From assembly GCA_902489675.1 (NCBI GenBank), contig CABUAP010000057.1, forward strand, positions 1 through 7,738: 7,738 nucleotides of DNA, given 5' to 3'. This DNA is from an uncultured Azospirillum sp. (GTDB taxonomy: Bacteria > Pseudomonadota > Alphaproteobacteria > RF32 > CAG-239). The number at the start of each line of letters is the position of its first letter. Within the stretch, counting starts at the first letter, position 1. Below the pieces are notes generated by a model. The model was not told the origin of the DNA. It was given only the letters and a program-made list of their open reading frames with translations, and searched no databases. A program made the position numbers and the translations under genes. Below, one piece after another: positions 7,025 to 7,738 of this stretch.

Positions 7025-7058
7025 ACCACAGCCGAAAACCGGCTGTCAGTTGAAGCAT
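7015..7058. repeat. Long imperfect palindrome over the -35 box
   Basis: ATGC, TTCAA and ACAGCCG on the left (7015-7018, 7020-7024, 7028-7034) pair with CGGCTGT, TTGAA and GCAT on the right (7040-7046, 7050-7054, 7055-7058): 16 base pairs around an AAAAC loop, with one bulged base and a 3 x 3 internal loop. Neither side is followed by a T run, so it is not an intrinsic terminator. Because it covers the -35 of the candidate XRE promoter, it could be an operator. A hairpin at the edge of a lost mobile element is an alternative. Confidence 0.6.
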
Positions 7059-7112
7059 AAATCAGTTCTTGATAAAAAGCAATTTGATTTTGTACATCCC
7101 TCCTTTCGTAAA

Positions 7113-7309
7113 GAAAAACCACCTTGAAAAAATCCAAGGTGGGGAGTTTCCAATACACAGTAGGGTGTAGCCACATATTTGGCCATGCCTTATTTTGTGA
7201 CACTCCCCTTTAAGAGAGTGCCAGCTTACGCCACCAACAACCGGCGTGCTTCCTACTGAGGATTGGATTCCCCATGACTGAAATAATACACAGCAGATAA
7301 CTGCTGCGT
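7113..7309 (-). ncRNA. Candidate ~197-nt structured small RNA, unknown family
   Basis: This minus-strand segment has the layout of an independent small RNA gene: a promoter just upstream, a compact fold and an intrinsic terminator. From the 5' end there is a 9-bp hairpin (7288-7296 with 7301-7309, loop of four). Next comes a long rod of 5 + 6 + 7 bp (7141-7145 with 7269-7273, 7149-7154 with 7262-7267, 7158-7164 with 7252-7258). The rod encloses three hairpins: 7228-7232 with 7243-7247; a 10-bp stem 7198-7207 with 7214-7223; and 7169-7173 with 7180-7184. The terminator follows. It lacks landmarks of tmRNA, RNase P, SRP and 5S RNA, and it does not have the single apical stem of 6S RNA. Pairings were found by eye; no energy calculation was possible. 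Reading frames through it do not look protein-coding. Confidence 0.6.
7114..7142 (-). terminator. Intrinsic terminator of the candidate small RNA
   Basis: On the minus strand CCACCTTG and CAAGGTGG (7135-7142 and 7119-7126) form a perfect 8-bp stem with an eight-base loop, followed directly by TTTTTCTTT. Two bases of the stem (7141-7142) also belong to the outer rod helix of the RNA, so the two helices compete at their junction. Confidence 0.8.
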
Positions 7310-7314
7310 TTATC

Positions 7315-7343
7315 AGTATATGGTAATTTTTGCGAAAATGCAA
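7315..7343 (-). promoter_or_regulatory. Promoter of the candidate small RNA
   Basis: TATACT (-10, complement of 7315-7320) matches the consensus at five of six positions. TTGCAT (-35, complement of 7338-7343) is weaker, with three matches, but the spacer is exactly 17 bases. Transcription would begin near 7309, which is the first paired base of the 5' hairpin. That agreement between two independently found signals supports the call. Confidence 0.55.
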
Positions 7344-7470
7344 CCGTTTATTGTGACTGTTCTTTTTTATCAAAATTATTAATTGAAAAAACAGGGATAT
7401 TTTTGCCCCTCGGGTACATTTTTCTATTTTTTTTATACTTTATGGCCGGCCGCCTTTGCGCAATCACGGC
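7344..7470. other. AT-rich intergenic stretch without a recognised feature
   Basis: Apart from long T and A runs (7421-7440) and an isolated GGCCGGCC palindrome at 7444-7451, I see no gene, strong hairpin or repeat between the small RNA promoter and the promoter of the last gene. Confidence 0.6.
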
Positions 7471-7498
7471 TTGATTTTAGCATTATTGTTTGTATGAT
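7471..7498 (+). promoter_or_regulatory. Promoter of the last, partial gene
   Basis: TTGATT (7471-7476) and TATGAT (7493-7498, five of six consensus positions) are separated by 16 bases. Transcription would begin near 7505, leaving a leader of about 22 bases that contains GGAG at 7515-7518, eight bases before the ATG. Confidence 0.6.
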
Positions 7499-7526
7499 GA
7501 AGGGAAATACCTCTGGAGATTGATTG

Positions 7527-7738
7527 ATGAAAATATTTTTTGCCTTTTTGTTTGCCTTGCTGTTTTGTTTCGATGCTGTGGCAAGAGAAAGTCATTACTA
7601 TCCTTTCATGTATAGCTGTAAAGTAAAACAAAACGATGTTGCTACTTACAAGAAAGAGATGAGAAAATGCGAGCAGGCTTTAGACAAAGATTGTAAAGTT
7701 GCAGAAACAACGGCTCAGATGCTTGATTGTACTTACAA
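7527..7738 (+). CDS. Secreted cysteine-containing small protein, 3' end missing
   Basis: The first 70 codons of a gene cut by the window edge. Residues 1-19 form a clear Sec signal peptide: Lys2, then a Phe/Leu-rich core and an AVA cleavage motif followed by Arg-Glu. The mature part seen so far is polar and Lys/Glu-rich, with cysteines at 31, 48, 56 and 68, spaced like periplasmic or extracellular proteins held by disulfide bonds. Cys14 lies in the signal core, and no lipobox precedes a usable cysteine at the cleavage site, so a lipoprotein is unlikely. The start is supported by GGAG eight bases upstream and a promoter at 7471-7498. I do not recognise the family, and full length and function cannot be judged. 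Its richness in AT compared with the genes to the left may reflect recent acquisition or simply a different constraint. Confidence 0.8.
   Translation, partial: MKIFFAFLFALLFCFDAVARESHYYPFMYSCKVKQNDVATYKKEMRKCEQALDKDCKVAETTAQMLDCTY

Noticed and set aside
7015..7058. Integron attC site
   Set aside because: The arms do not fit the RYYYAAC/GTTRRRY core consensus, the element is short for attC, and no cassette or integrase is present.
7113..7309. tmRNA, RNase P, SRP, 5S or 6S RNA
   Set aside because: No tRNA-like TTCGAATCC end or tag frame, no GAAAGTCCGG block, no SRP tetraloop region beyond a chance GGAAGCA, and no single apical stem around an open central bubble.
7062..7373. 103-codon minus-strand frame across the small RNA region
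   Set aside because: It begins at a non-ATG codon without a good ribosome binding site, and spans the promoter, the structured body and the terminator of the candidate RNA. The protein has no coherent domain or composition.
7444..7451. GGCCGGCC palindrome
   Set aside because: A single isolated 8-base palindrome with no partner or flanking structure; expected by chance.

Overview
The window most resembles chromosomal DNA of a Gram-negative alphaproteobacterium, possibly an uncultured host-associated Rhodospirillales-like lineage. This is an inference from three things: an outer-membrane autotransporter, a phosphotransfer pair of the alphaproteobacterial type (mannose-family EIIA next to HPr), and an XRE regulator of the kind common in that class. 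There is no rRNA or tRNA gene to settle it. Coding DNA is of moderate GC. The right-hand 0.75 kb is AT-richer and mostly non-coding.

Layout. (1) 34-2991 (+): a complete 985-residue type V autotransporter whose passenger alternates FxxN and GGA[ILV] motifs, as chlamydial polymorphic membrane proteins do. A strong hairpin at 3002-3032 ends it and can also serve the opposite strand. (2) 3052-4351 (-): a unit reading, in order of transcription, an unknown 140-residue protein, EIIA, HPr, and then (98 bases on) a 27-residue peptide ending in GGCGCGK. A good sigma70-like promoter lies at 4388-4416. (3) 4433-6181 (+): a complete half-size ABC exporter, divergent from the phosphotransfer unit. (4) 6178-6768 (-): an XRE-family regulator whose stop codon overlaps that of the exporter. 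(5) 6769-7526: no conventional gene, but dense RNA-like structure on the minus strand. It holds a structured leader with a promoter and an 11-codon upstream ORF before the regulator, and separately a roughly 197-nt candidate small RNA with promoter, multi-helix body and intrinsic terminator. (6) 7527-7738 (+): the start of a secreted, cysteine-containing small protein, cut by the window edge.

How the parts fit. EIIA and HPr would form the lower part of a regulatory phosphorelay. EI, HPr kinase and any permease are not in the window, so a signalling role is likelier than sugar uptake. The exporter and the phosphotransfer unit share an 81-base divergent intergenic region. The XRE regulator may control itself through its long leader or through a palindrome overlapping its -35 box; both are inference. 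The most novel material is the non-coding stretch 6790-7345 and the small CGCGK peptide.
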